NCBI GenBank assembly: GCA_034522175.1
Contig: JAXHLQ010000001.1
Location: forward strand, 1,612,001-1,676,000
Length of the DNA stretch: 64,000 nt
Source: JAIPDZ01 sp034522175
GTDB taxonomy: Bacteria > Desulfobacterota > DSM-4660 > Desulfatiglandales > Desulfatiglandaceae
Direction: 5' to 3'
Positions 6,954 to 16,626 of this stretch are shown piece by piece. Each line of letters opens with the position of its first letter. Positions within the stretch are counted from its first letter, which is position 1. Under the pieces are notes generated by a model, which ran no database searches, was not told where the DNA came from, and saw nothing but the letters and a program-made list of their open reading frames with translations. The position numbers and the translations under genes were made by a program.

Positions 6954-8969
6954 ATGAAAGCCGTGGTGCTGGCCTACCATAATATCGGTTGTGAAGGGAT
7001 CAAGGCCCTTCTAAGAAACCGTTTTGACATCCAGGCGGTTTTTACCCACACGGATGACCCTGAAGAGACGATCTGGTTTTCGTCGGTGGCCGAACTTGCG
7101 GCATCCGAAAACATCCCGGTTTTTGCTCCGGACGATATCAATCACCCCCTGTGGGTCAAAAGAATCACATCCATGTCGCCGGATATCCTCTTCTCTTTTT
7201 ATTACCGGAACCTTGTTTCAAAACCTATTCTGGACATCCCGCCGTCAGGATGCCTGAACCTTCATGGGTCGCTCCTGCCGAAGTACCGGGGACGGTGCCC
7301 CATCAACTGGGTCCTGATCAATGGGGAAAAAAAGACCGGCGTAACGCTTCATTATATGACCCCCAGGCCGGACGATGGGGATATGGTCGCTCAGGAGAAG
7401 GTTGAGATTTCACCTGAAGACACCGCAAAATCCCTTCATGACAAGATGGCCGGGGCCGCATCCGGGATGCTCGATAACATCCTTCCTCAAATCAAAGCGG
7501 GGTCGGCACCGAGGGCGCCTCAGGATTCGAGTCAAGCAACCTATTACGGCGGCCGGGGACCGGCGGATGGGGAAATCGACTGGTCAAGGCGCCCGGATGA
7601 GATCCGCAATCTGGTCCGGGCGGTGACCCGTCCGTTCCCAGGCGCCTTCAGCCATGTAGGGGATCGGAAGTGCTTCTTATGGGCCGTCACCGAAAAGGAT
7701 GAGGAGAGGAAGGGCACCGTTCCCGGAACCATTCTGTCCGTGGATCCGCTCACCATCGCCTGTGTTGACGGGGCCTTGCGGGTCGATTTTGGTCAGGTGG
7801 AAAACGGCGTTTATATGACCGGGGCACAGCTTGCCCAGGAACTGAACCTGATGGAGGGGATGTGTTTCGGGGCCTGTGTCAGTAAGCGGGCGGCGGCGGC
7901 AAGAAGAAAGCGGATTCTCATATTGGGTGTCGACGGATTTATCGGTAATGCCCTGAGCGAAAGACTCCTGGATAGCGGACAATACGACGTCCATGGGATG
8001 GATCTCCAGTCCAATTATATCGAGCGGCTTCTGGGCACCCCCGGTTTTTTCTTTGATGAAGGGGATATTTCCATTCACCGGGAATGGATCGAATACCACA
8101 TTCGGAAGTGTGATGTGGTCATCCCGCTGGTGGCCATCGCCACGCCCATTGAGTACACACGCAATCCCATCCGGGTCTTTGAGCTGGACTTTGAAGAAAA
8201 CCTGAGGGTGGTCCGCTACTGCGTCAAGTACCAAAAAAGGATCGTCTTTCCGTCCACCTCCGAGGTGTATGGGATGTGCGATGATACGGATTTTGATGAG
8301 GACAACTCGCGGCTCATCCTGGGCCCGATTCGCATGCAGCGATGGATCTACGCCTGCTGTAAGCAGTTGCTGGACCGGGTGATCTGGGCCTACGGGTACC
8401 AGGCCGGGCTCCAATTCACCCTTTTCAGGCCGTTTAACTGGATCGGCCCCCGGTTGGACAGCCTGGAGTCGGCGCGGATCGGCAGTTCCCGTGCCATTAC
8501 CCAGCTGATCCTGAATCTCGTGGAAGGAACACCGATCCAGCTCGTGGATTCGGGAAACCAGAAGCGATGCTTCACCGATGTGACCGACGGGGTTGAATGT
8601 CTGTTTCGGATCATCCAAAATGAAGGCGATCGCTGCGACAATCAGATCATCAACATCGGAAACCCGGATAACGAGGCCAGCATCAAAGCCCTGGCCCAAT
8701 TGCTGGTGGCCAAGTTTCAGGCCCATCCCTTGAGCGCGAAATTCCCTCCCTTTGCCGGGTATCGTGAGGTGGAGAGCCGGTCCTTCTACGGCGAGGGATA
8801 CCAGGATATGTCGCACCGACGGCCCAGCATCCGCAACGCCGGAAAGCTGCTCAATTGGGTACCCCGAATCGGACTGGAGCAGTCTGTGGAAGAGACGCTG
8901 GATTTCTTTTTAAAAGAAGCCATTCGTTCCGATGCGTTTGAAATCAAAGACGCCGCAAGCGACGCATGA
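6954..8969 (+). CDS. arnA: Bifunctional UDP-L-Ara4N formyltransferase / UDP-glucuronate oxidative decarboxylase
   Basis: The 671-residue protein has both ArnA halves. Residues 1-305 are the formyltransferase, with LNLHGSLLPKYRG carrying Asn102 and His104 and PRPDDGD carrying Asp140, the catalytic triad at the same numbering as in E. coli ArnA. Residues 318-671 are the short-chain dehydrogenase/decarboxylase: GVDGFIG for NAD, STSEVYG at 434-440 and YACCK with Tyr466/Lys470. It makes UDP-4-keto-pentose for ArnB and formylates the ArnB product. It sits mid-operon between arnC and arnD. Confidence 0.95.
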   Translation: MKAVVLAYHNIGCEGIKALLRNRFDIQAVFTHTDDPEETIWFSSVAELAASENIPVFAPDDINHPLWVKRITSMSPDILFSFYYRNLVSKPILDIPPSGCLNLHGSLLPKYRGRCPINWVLINGEKKTGVTLHYMTPRPDDGDMVAQEKVEISPEDTAKSLHDKMAGAASGMLDNILPQIKAGSAPRAPQDSSQATYYGGRGPADGEIDWSRRPDEIRNLVRAVTRPFPGAFSHVGDRKCFLWAVTEKDEERKGTVPGTILSVDPLTIACVDGALRVDFGQVENGVYMTGAQLAQELNLMEGMCFGACVSKRAAAARRKRILILGVDGFIGNALSERLLDSGQYDVHGMDLQSNYIERLLGTPGFFFDEGDISIHREWIEYHIRKCDVVIPLVAIATPIEYTRNPIRVFELDFEENLRVVRYCVKYQKRIVFPSTSEVYGMCDDTDFDEDNSRLILGPIRMQRWIYACCKQLLDRVIWAYGYQAGLQFTLFRPFNWIGPRLDSLESARIGSSRAITQLILNLVEGTPIQLVDSGNQKRCFTDVTDGVECLFRIIQNEGDRCDNQIINIGNPDNEASIKALAQLLVAKFQAHPLSAKFPPFAGYREVESRSFYGEGYQDMSHRRPSIRNAGKLLNWVPRIGLEQSVEETLDFFLKEAIRSDAFEIKDAASDA

Positions 8970-9040
8970 GGGGATCGGATTCATTGGGTCCCGCTTTCCC
9001 ACCCAAATACGCTTGATTCAACTCGCCTGAGGGTATTCCT

Positions 9041-9940
9041 GTGAACATCGGCCTGAGAATTGATGTGGACACCTTGAGGGGAACCCGGATGGGGGTGCCT
9101 GCCCTGCGTCGCATCCTGGCGGCCCACGGGGTGAAGGCCTCTTTCTTTTTTTCAGTGGGGCCGGACAACATGGGCCGGCACCTGTGGCGACTGATCCGAC
9201 CCCGTTTCCTTTGGAAAATGCTCAGGACAAAGGCCCCTCAATTGTACGGGTGGGATATTCTCTTAAAGGGGACCCTCTGGCCCGGGCCGCTCATCGGTCA
9301 ACGGATGGGCCATGAGATGAAGGCCGTGTCAGCGGCCGGCCATGAAGTGGGACTGCATGCCTGGGATCATCACTGGTGGCAGACTCGGATGGATCGAGCG
9401 GACGGCGGCACCCTGTACGACCACATCGACCGCGGGATGACGGCCCTGACAGCGATCCTTGGCCGGCCCCCGGTCACCTCGGCCGCACCGGCATGGAAAT
9501 CAAATGAGCGGGTCATCGTTCAGAAGGCCCGATTCCCTTTCCAGTACAACAGCGACTGCAGGGGAACCTCCATCTTTTACCCAATCGTTTCAGAACCCGT
9601 CATCCCGCAGGTTCAGATTCCGGTGACCCTCCCTACCTATGATGAGGTTATCGGGCGCGGAGAGGTGACCACCAAGGCCTACAACGAATACCTCCTCTCC
9701 CTTTTGAACCCCCATAGATTGAATGTCCTGACCATCCACGCGGAGGTGGAGGGGATTGTTGAACAAGCCATGTTCGACCGCTTTCTGACCATGGCCGCAT
9801 CCATGGGTGCCGCAATGGTCCCGCTGAGCCGGTTGCTACCCGATAATGCGGACATCGGTTACAGCCGGATTGTGCCTAAGGAGATTGAAGGCCGGGAGGG
9901 ATGGGTATGCTGCCAGGCATCTGAAGGAGATGATCCATGA
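9041..9940 (+). CDS. arnD: 4-deoxy-4-formamido-L-arabinose-phosphoundecaprenol deformylase
   Basis: The start is a GTG at 9041. The 299-residue protein belongs to the polysaccharide deacetylase (NodB) family in its ArnD form: LRIDVDT near residue 5 carries the metal-binding Asp pair, and EVGLHAWDHHWWQ near residue 105 carries the His ligands. ArnD removes the formyl group from the lipid-linked sugar, which makes the pathway irreversible before flipping. The stop overlaps the arnT ATG (ATGA). Confidence 0.92.
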   Translation: MNIGLRIDVDTLRGTRMGVPALRRILAAHGVKASFFFSVGPDNMGRHLWRLIRPRFLWKMLRTKAPQLYGWDILLKGTLWPGPLIGQRMGHEMKAVSAAGHEVGLHAWDHHWWQTRMDRADGGTLYDHIDRGMTALTAILGRPPVTSAAPAWKSNERVIVQKARFPFQYNSDCRGTSIFYPIVSEPVIPQVQIPVTLPTYDEVIGRGEVTTKAYNEYLLSLLNPHRLNVLTIHAEVEGIVEQAMFDRFLTMAASMGAAMVPLSRLLPDNADIGYSRIVPKEIEGREGWVCCQASEGDDP

Positions 9941-11577
9941 TGCGGCTGTCCCTGACGGTGATGGGGCTTTTCTGTGTGCTTTATCTCCTCCCCTGGGAAT
10001 GCGGCCCATGACCGTGCCGGACGAATCCCGCTACAGCGAAATTCCCCGTGAGATGATCGCATCAGGCGACTGGGTGGTCCCCCGTCTCAACGGGGTGCGG
10101 TATTTCGAAAAACCGGTATTGGGGTACTGGGTGAATGCCTTATCCATCCGCCTGTTTGGCCAGAACCGGTTCGCTGTGAGGCTTCCTGCCGCCCTGGCAA
10201 CGGGCCTGACCGCCCTGATGGCGTTCTTTCTGGTCAGACGATTCGCCGAAGACCATGTGGCGCCCCTGTTGGCCGCCGCGGCCTATCTGACCTGCCTGCT
10301 GGTATTTGCCCTGGGGTCATCAATATCCTCGACAGCCTCCTGACCCTGTTTCTGACCGGTGCCATGGGGTCGTTTTTCTATGCGACCCGTGAAGGGCGCG
10401 GGGCAAAACATCGGTTGTGGATGGCCCTTTTCGGTGGGTTTTGTGGCCTGGCCTTTCTGGTAAAAGGCTTTCTCGCGTTTGCCGTTCCAGTGGTAACGGT
10501 GGTTCCCTTCATGCTATGGGAGCGGCGCATGAATCGTGTGTTGAAGGCATCATGGATCCCGATCCTGGCGGCAGTCCTGGTGGTGCTCCCCTGGGCCCTC
10601 ATGATCCATCTGAGGGAAGGGGATTTCTGGAACTACTTCTTCTGGACCGAGCACATCAGCCGGTTTTTATCCCCCATTCCCGGACAGCATCCCAAGCCGT
10701 TCTGGTATTTTATACCGGTCCTCATCGGCGGTCTGCTGCCGTGGGTGGCGCTGATGCCCGCCGCCGTCATGGGGGTCGGACGCCGGTGGCGGCAGGATGC
10801 TTTTATCCGATTTCTGTTCTGCTGGTTTTTCTTCCCCTTTTTGTTTTTCTCAGCCTCGAGCGGCAAATTGATCCCCTACATCCTCCCTTGCTTTCCCCGC
10901 TGGTGATGTTTATCGCCATCGGTGTCATGCACTATTTCGCGTCAGGAAAGACGAGGGCGTTTGATTACGGGGCCCGTATGTTGGGAATCGTATTGGGGGT
11001 CTCTGCACTCGGTTTCGTATTCCACCAGCTGACCGGTATGGGGGGAGACAGGCTATACGATGCATCGGAGACCCTGAAATGGATAGGGGTGGCATTGGGG
11101 CTTTTGGTCTGGAGTGGTTTCAGTATCCTGTCAGCCATTCAGGGCGATTTCAAAAAGAAACTGGTCCTTTTCTCTGCGGCGCCGGTGCTTGTGTATCTGT
11201 GCGTACATCTATCCCTACCGAATCAGGCCTTCGAGGGCCGTGCCCCTCAAAAGCTCTTAGAGCGAAACAGGGCCCGTGTTCAGGCAAATTCCCTGGTGGT
11301 ATCTGATGAATATTTGGTGCATGCCGTGTGCTGGGTTTTCAATCGAGATGACATTTACCTCCTTGATAAGCCGGGTGAGCTGGATTACGGACTGGCAAAC
11401 GACCCCGCCGCACGGCTATTCAGCCTGAACCGCTTCAGGGACCTGGTGGAAGGCCCCTCACACAGACCCGAAGTGATTTTGATTCTTGAAGCGGACCGGT
11501 ATGAAAAATATCTCCAATCGCTCCCGCCGCCGGTGTATAAAGATCAGGATAAGGGGGTGGTGTTTTGGGTGTTTTAA
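9937..11577 (+). CDS. arnT: Lipid A 4-amino-4-deoxy-L-arabinose transferase, frame broken three times in this sequence
   Basis: A GT39-family membrane glycosyltransferase spread over three frames. It begins MMRLSLTVMG at 9937, continues as VPDESRYSEIPREMIASGDW and FEKPVLGYW, then SLLTLFLTGAMGSFFY, then PLVMFIAIGVMHYF to the end. Restoring one base in CCCC at 9990-9993, GGGG at 10313-10316 and CCCC at 10895-10898 gives one protein of about 547 residues, the size of E. coli ArnT (550). All three lesions are single-base losses in G/C runs, so sequencing error is more likely than decay. ArnT transfers L-Ara4N from undecaprenyl phosphate to lipid A in the periplasm. Confidence 0.85.
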
Positions 11578-11584
11578 CCGCTTT

Positions 11585-11610
11585 CAATCAACAATCAACA
11601 ATCACAAATC
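11585..11610. repeat. CAATCAACAATC-type intergenic repeat
   Basis: A run of CAATCAA/CAATCA units lies between the convergent arnT and lptG. It is the reverse complement of the GATTG-rich runs at 46753-46785 and 63913-63945. Confidence 0.55.
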
Positions 11611-11612
11611 CT

Positions 11613-12689
11613 TTACCGGTCCATATGCATCATGAGATAGATGCTCAGGAAAAGGAAGAGGGCATTGGCCAGCCAGGCTGAGAGCACCGGAGGGAGGATC
11701 CCCGCAAACCCGAGGGTCCGGGAGAGCCCGAGAATAAGGAGATAGATGAAGCACAGCGCGATCCCGATGGAGACCGCCACGGGGGCGCCCATCTCCTTTT
11801 TCCAGAGGGCCACGGGGGCGCCCACGAGTGCCATGATCAGGACAATGAAGGGGAAGGCGATCTTGATGTTGATGTCCACAAAATATCGGGTGGCGTCGTA
11901 TCCCTCCATCTGGAGCCGCTCGGCAAACCGCTTGAGCTGGGCATAGCCCATCTCCTCGGGCTCCTTTTCCTGGCGAACGAAGTCCTCCGGTTTTTCAGGG
12001 ATCTTCAAATCGAGGGTGTTGAACCGGCTCAAGGTGTATTCGTCGTTTGCCTCAAGGGTCTGAACCATGCCGTTTCTGATCTCCCAGCGATGGTCTTTCC
12101 AGATGCCGAAACGACCGTCAATCCGCTTGATCAGGCGAAAATCCGCATCAAAAAAATAGAGGGTGGGGTCGATCATGAGCTGTCTTTCATTATCAAATCG
12201 TTTGATCCAGATGATACAGTCATCTCCCTTGTACCAGATGTGATTTTGACCGTGGAAGCCGCCCGGCGCCTCATGTTTTACATCCACCCGCCAGATGTCG
12301 TTGCTTGCGGAGCTGGTGTGCGGGACAATGGTCTCTGAAAAGAGGAACAGAGACAAAGAGAGGAAAAAGGCGGTGACAATAATCGGCTGGGATATTTTCC
12401 ACACATTGGCCCCACTGGCCTGTAAGGCAACGATTTCGTTTTGTTTTTTCATGAGACTGAAGAGGATAATGACCGAGGTGAGGGTGGCTACGGGGAGCAT
12501 TTGAACGGCAATGGCGGGAATCTTATAGCCGTAATAGGCAATCATCAGGGTTTTGGGGGCGTCGGCCTTGATAAAATCGTCGATACCGCCGGTAAAATCG
12601 ATCATCAGGTAAAGGGCCGTGAAGATGCCCTGGCAGATGATCAGCAGTTTGAAAAACTCCTTGATGACATATTTGGATAATACATTCAT
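11613..12689 (-). CDS. lptG: LPS export ABC transporter permease LptG
   Basis: The 358-residue protein has the LptF/LptG architecture. Membrane helices lie at about residues 10-30, 60-80 and 100-120, a periplasmic beta-jellyroll domain at about 130-260 (HIWYKGDDCIIWI), and three closing helices after the coupling segment IKIAFPFIVLIMALVGAP. With LptB, LptF and LptC it extracts LPS from the inner membrane. I choose LptG over LptF from the C-terminal sequence and gene position after LPS glycosyltransferases; no lptF neighbour is in the window, which leaves some doubt. Confidence 0.82.
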   Translation of the reverse strand: MNVLSKYVIKEFFKLLIICQGIFTALYLMIDFTGGIDDFIKADAPKTLMIAYYGYKIPAIAVQMLPVATLTSVIILFSLMKKQNEIVALQASGANVWKISQPIIVTAFFLSLSLFLFSETIVPHTSSASNDIWRVDVKHEAPGGFHGQNHIWYKGDDCIIWIKRFDNERQLMIDPTLYFFDADFRLIKRIDGRFGIWKDHRWEIRNGMVQTLEANDEYTLSRFNTLDLKIPEKPEDFVRQEKEPEEMGYAQLKRFAERLQMEGYDATRYFVDINIKIAFPFIVLIMALVGAPVALWKKEMGAPVAVSIGIALCFIYLLILGLSRTLGFAGILPPVLSAWLANALFLFLSIYLMMHMDR

Positions 12690-12758
12690 GCTCAGTATGA
12701 TCCGTTTGCCATGCTCCGATGGCTGAATCCGTTCTCTTTTGGCTGCGAGCAGGTATCG

Positions 12759-14576
12759 CTACTGCTTTTCGTCCGAAAACCTGGGCATCAGGAGTAACGG
12801 GGGCGGCGTAACGGCTGCATCAGGCCATGGGCGCAACCCCGTCACCGCAAAAAATGGATCATTGCCCACCATCACGTTGGTGCTGTTGGCGGCGACCGGT
12901 TTAAACATGCCCCATCCTTTTACCTCGGGCCAGTCCTCCGGGCGTATGTTGACCAACACAGGGCCCCTATCGGCCAGGCGCTTCAGGCTGTCTCCTCCCT
13001 TAAGGAAATAGGCGGTATGATCTCCCCGGGTGCTGCCGAATTGAAGTTCATCGATTTCATCCACCAAAACGATTCGCCGCTGACCATAGAAACTCAGGCT
13101 CTGGTCATAGGCCCGCCAGTCCGCAATCCGAACCGAGGGGGGGAGCGGCCGGGGCATGGCCTTCATAAAGGCCCCGGTTTTTCGGTATTTGGCCACGACG
13201 GGGACCGTAAAGATCATGGACGGCATCAAAAGGATCAGGACCAGGCCGGTGGCCACGGGAATCAGTCGCTTTCGGAAAAAGGCCACCCCCAGCAGGATCG
13301 CCCCGGTTAAGAGCCCTCCCTGAGCCGCATAAACGCCCCCGGTCAGTGGGTCCAAGGGGAGCGTTTCCTGATGGTGGGCATAGTAAGACACCGCCGGAAT
13401 GAAAAGACATAAAAAAACGGCGGTGATGCCGCTGCACCACCTCAGGGCGCCCCTCTCAAGCCGCTCACTCGTGAGGTACGCGCCCAGGAGGAGTGCCGCC
13501 GCCGGATAGGCGGGGAGAATGTAAGGCACCAGCTTGCAGCTGCTGAGGCTGAAAAGCCCGATCACCGCACCGATCCAGATGAGCAGATATAACATCCTGT
13601 CGGAGGATCCATCCGCCTCGGTTTTGCCGCCATGAAAGCGCCTCACAAAATGGCGGGCACGCTTGACTGAGGTCCAGAGGGCCGGAAAGATCAGGGCGGA
13701 CCAGAACAGCATGCCGAAAGGCAACAACACCCAGAAAAACCAGAAGGGTTTTGCGTGTTCCTCGCTGATTAGGCGGCTGAAGTGCTGGACAACCACATAA
13801 AAGTGCCAAAACTCCGGATTGCGCATGCCCACGGCGATATGCCACGGCAAGACGATCATTCCGAAAATGATGAGCCCCGGTATCCAGGACATGGCCCGCA
13901 ATTCCCGCCATTGTCGCTTCAGGATGATAAAGCCGAAAACGATGAGCCCGGTCAAGACAATGGCCGCAATGCCTTTGGTCATGGTGGCCAGACCCATAAA
14001 CGCCCATGCCGCAGTATACCAGAACCGCTTTTTTAATCCGGATCCGGGGCCCTCACGCCCGGCATCTGTACGATATCCCAGCCACCAGCTGCCCCAGGTG
14101 GCGGTTAGAAAGAGGCTGAATACCCCATCGATGATGGGGAGCCTGGCCAACACAAACGGGACCAGACTGGTCAGGTAGATCCAGCCGGCCATGATCCCGG
14201 CCCTTGGATTGAACATTCGTTTTCCCAGAAACATGATGAAAAAGACGGTGACCAGCCCTGCTGCGGCCGGCACACTCCTCACCGCCCATTCGTTTTCACC
14301 GAACAGAATCAAGGCCCCGGCTGTGAGCCAGTAGAATAAGGGGGGTTTTTCGAAATACGTCACATAATTAAGGTGCGGTGTAATGAAATCGCCGGTTTCG
14401 ACCATCTCCCTCGGGATCTCCGCATAACGCCCTTCATCCGGGTCCAGGAGCGGGTATTGGCCCAGGAACAAGAAGTAGACAAGGGCGGCCAAGATCAGCA
14501 TGAGAAAGAGGGCCTTCGGGTAAAAGCCATTTCCTGAAGGGGGTTGAGATGGGTCCTGTTTCTGGGATCTTGTCAT
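12759..14576 (-). CDS. GT39-family (ArnT-like) membrane glycosyltransferase
   Basis: The 605-residue intact protein has an N-terminal LLDPDEGRYAEIPREM motif, the acidic first periplasmic loop of lipid-linked-sugar transferases, and a NYVTYFEKPPLFYWL segment. About 11-12 hydrophobic helices follow, with SSCKLVPYILPAYPA near residue 340. It resembles ArnT and other PMT-superfamily enzymes that use polyprenyl-phosphate sugars as donors. It is a paralogue of the arnT at 9937-11577 on the opposite strand, and lies with LPS glycosyltransferases and lptG. The sugar and acceptor cannot be told. Confidence 0.82.
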   Translation of the reverse strand: MTRSQKQDPSQPPSGNGFYPKALFLMLILAALVYFLFLGQYPLLDPDEGRYAEIPREMVETGDFITPHLNYVTYFEKPPLFYWLTAGALILFGENEWAVRSVPAAAGLVTVFFIMFLGKRMFNPRAGIMAGWIYLTSLVPFVLARLPIIDGVFSLFLTATWGSWWLGYRTDAGREGPGSGLKKRFWYTAAWAFMGLATMTKGIAAIVLTGLIVFGFIILKRQWRELRAMSWIPGLIIFGMIVLPWHIAVGMRNPEFWHFYVVVQHFSRLISEEHAKPFWFFWVLLPFGMLFWSALIFPALWTSVKRARHFVRRFHGGKTEADGSSDRMLYLLIWIGAVIGLFSLSSCKLVPYILPAYPAAALLLGAYLTSERLERGALRWCSGITAVFLCLFIPAVSYYAHHQETLPLDPLTGGVYAAQGGLLTGAILLGVAFFRKRLIPVATGLVLILLMPSMIFTVPVVAKYRKTGAFMKAMPRPLPPSVRIADWRAYDQSLSFYGQRRIVLVDEIDELQFGSTRGDHTAYFLKGGDSLKRLADRGPVLVNIRPEDWPEVKGWGMFKPVAANSTNVMVGNDPFFAVTGLRPWPDAAVTPPPLLLMPRFSDEKQ

Positions 14577-14585
14577 GGGTGTATG

Positions 14586-15689
14586 CTAATGGGCCGGGGG
14601 TTTTGGGTGTATCCCGGACTTTTCCAGCATCGGTTTTACGGTGGAAAGAACCGTTTCTGAATCCAATTCATCGAGGCACCGGCTGAATTCACTCCCCTGA
14701 CACCCCTTCTGCCTGCACGGCTGGCAGGAGCACTTTCGGGTGATGACAGCATGTGATGCGCCTCTCGGGGCCCAAGTCATCGGATCAGACGGGCCAAAAA
14801 TCCCCACCGTGGGAACCCCGACGGCTGCTGCAATATGGAGGGCTGCCGTATCCACGCCGATCAGAAGGTGACATCGCTGAAGGAGCGCCGGCAGGTCTCC
14901 TATGGCTGTTCTGCCCGCGAGGGAAACCACTTTGCGTTTGCATGCCTGGATGATCGCTTTCACCCGCTTTGCTTCTTCGGGTGCCCCCGTGATGATGATG
15001 GACACATCATATCGTTCCTTGATCCCGTCGATCAAGGCAATTAACGCGTTTGTTCTCCACTCCTTATATTTCCAAAGGGAAAAGGGATGAATCGCGATCA
15101 GGGGTCGATCTTGGGGAACGCCGGTTTCCCGCAACAGTTGAAGGGCCCGTTGGGTTCTGCTCTGGGGTACCGTTAAGTGCGGCCGTATGTCGGAGGTGCC
15201 GATGTCGAAAGGCGCAAGGATGTTGAGGTTGTGTCGAGCGGCATACTGGGTCCTTTCGTTTTCAGGTTTCACGAGATGGGTGAAGATTCGGTTGCGCCAC
15301 AAGGCCTTTGGTTCGGCAAAACGACCAATGCGGTAATGGGCCATGGAGAGTGCGGTGAGAATGCCGCCGCGGGTGCCGGTCCTGAGATCGATGGCCATAT
15401 AAAACCGGTTGCCCACCATTGTCTGAAGGATCCGGGTTTGATGGGCCATCCAGCTGGAACGATTTGCGTTATTCTTCTTAATGGTGAGCGTCTCATCGGC
15501 CCAGGGGCAATCCGTCACCAGGTCCCCGGCCTGGTCCCTGACACACATGATGAGCTTCCTGTCGGGAAAACCATGTCGCAAGGCCTTCAGTGCGGGCATG
15601 GTGAGAACGACATCGCCGATATCGCCCAGTTGGATGAGCAAAACAGCCCCGTCGTGGTCAGTAATGTCGGGTTTTCCTTTGATGAGCAT
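14586..15689 (-). CDS. Glycosyltransferase family 9 (heptosyltransferase-like) protein
   Basis: The 367-residue protein shows the GT9 pattern. AVLLIQLGDIGDVVLTMPAL at about residues 15-34 is the N-terminal acceptor-side motif, and GVDTAALHIAAAVGVPTVG with IFGPSDP near residue 280 is the ADP-heptose binding block. This family includes WaaC, WaaF and WaaQ, which build the inner core of LPS. A Cys-rich segment (KCSCQPCRQKGCQG, about residue 318) occurs in many deltaproteobacterial GT9 proteins. It lies 16 bp after the upstream GT2 gene, so they are probably cotranscribed. Confidence 0.85.
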   Translation of the reverse strand: MLIKGKPDITDHDGAVLLIQLGDIGDVVLTMPALKALRHGFPDRKLIMCVRDQAGDLVTDCPWADETLTIKKNNANRSSWMAHQTRILQTMVGNRFYMAIDLRTGTRGGILTALSMAHYRIGRFAEPKALWRNRIFTHLVKPENERTQYAARHNLNILAPFDIGTSDIRPHLTVPQSRTQRALQLLRETGVPQDRPLIAIHPFSLWKYKEWRTNALIALIDGIKERYDVSIIITGAPEEAKRVKAIIQACKRKVVSLAGRTAIGDLPALLQRCHLLIGVDTAALHIAAAVGVPTVGIFGPSDPMTWAPRGASHAVITRKCSCQPCRQKGCQGSEFSRCLDELDSETVLSTVKPMLEKSGIHPKPPAH

Positions 15690-15705
15690 GGACGTTGTTC
15701 CAGGT

Positions 15706-16626
15706 CTATGGGCATCCTTTGAGATGCCAAACGAAAAGACGGATATAGGTTTTACATCTTTGATTCAGATCCTTTTTGAATCCCAGGGTGGATGCCAGTG
15801 CAATGGCGGAAAGAAGGATGTTGATGCATAAACGAATAAAAACAATCAGACCGATCAAGGGATACATCCGGGGGCGCCATTTTTTGAAAAAGGCATATCG
15901 GGATCGATAAAACAGGATTCTCCCGTCCAGACGTCTTTTCACGCTTTTTCCCTGGGCGTGGAAGATCCTGGCCGATGGGACGAAATAGATGTTCAAGCCG
16001 GCGCGTTTCATCCGGTAGGCCCAGTCGGTCTCTTCAAGAAAGAAAAAATACCGTTCATCCAACAGGCCCACCTGATCCATGGCGGATTTGCGGACCATCA
16101 TGCAGGCACCGATGCACGATTCGATCTCCATGGGCGCCTTGTAATCCTTTCGCTTGCTCGGAAATCTTCTCGGGAAAAGGATTCGTAAGAGCGTCTCATT
16201 GAAGAGCAATACGGGGAAAGAGGGGAAGTTGGCAATGGAATTCTGCTTTGAGCCGTCCGGATTCAGCAGTTGGCCGCACGCCATGGCCGCATGGGGATGC
16301 GTTTCCATGAAGGTGTAGAGGGTTCGGACCGCATCCGGCGTCAGTTCGGCGTCCGTATTGAGGAGAAGGGCATACCGGCCCGCCATTTTTTCCAGTGCCC
16401 TGTTGTTGGCGACCGCAAAGCCTTCGTTGACCCGGTTTTGGATGAGATGGGTGTGAGGGAATCTCTCCCGGACGGCTGCCGAACTCCCGTCTGAGGAGGC
16501 ATTATCCACGACCCAGACCTCATAGGCGATGGCATCCCATACGGTTTTCTGGATGGAAGAAAGACACTGGAGGAGAAGGTCCCTTGTGTTCCAGTTGATG
16601 ATAATGATGGAAATATCGACACTCAT
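15706..16626 (-). CDS. GT2-family glycosyltransferase (rhamnosyltransferase-like)
   Basis: The 306-residue protein begins with the GT-A fold motif SIIIINWNTRDLL and VVDNASSDGS, with the metal-binding LLLNTDAEL at about residue 92. GACMMVRKSAMDQVGLLDE and ETDWAYRMKRAG near residues 175-215 are typical of WbbL-type rhamnosyltransferases. A hydrophobic helix near residue 270 may anchor it in the inner membrane. Its start overlaps the lipoprotein gene stop (ATGA), linking it to the LPS-related run. Confidence 0.82.
   Translation of the reverse strand: MSVDISIIIINWNTRDLLLQCLSSIQKTVWDAIAYEVWVVDNASSDGSSAAVRERFPHTHLIQNRVNEGFAVANNRALEKMAGRYALLLNTDAELTPDAVRTLYTFMETHPHAAMACGQLLNPDGSKQNSIANFPSFPVLLFNETLLRILFPRRFPSKRKDYKAPMEIESCIGACMMVRKSAMDQVGLLDERYFFFLEETDWAYRMKRAGLNIYFVPSARIFHAQGKSVKRRLDGRILFYRSRYAFFKKWRPRMYPLIGLIVFIRLCINILLSAIALASTLGFKKDLNQRCKTYIRLFVWHLKGCP

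Noticed and set aside
7677..8816. 379-codon minus-strand frame inside arnA
   Set aside because: It is antisense to a fully conserved gene and shows no protein family features.
9937..11577. arnT as a true pseudogene
   Set aside because: All three breaks are single-base losses in four-base G/C runs, the same pattern as in mfd and ftsH, so error is the simpler reading.
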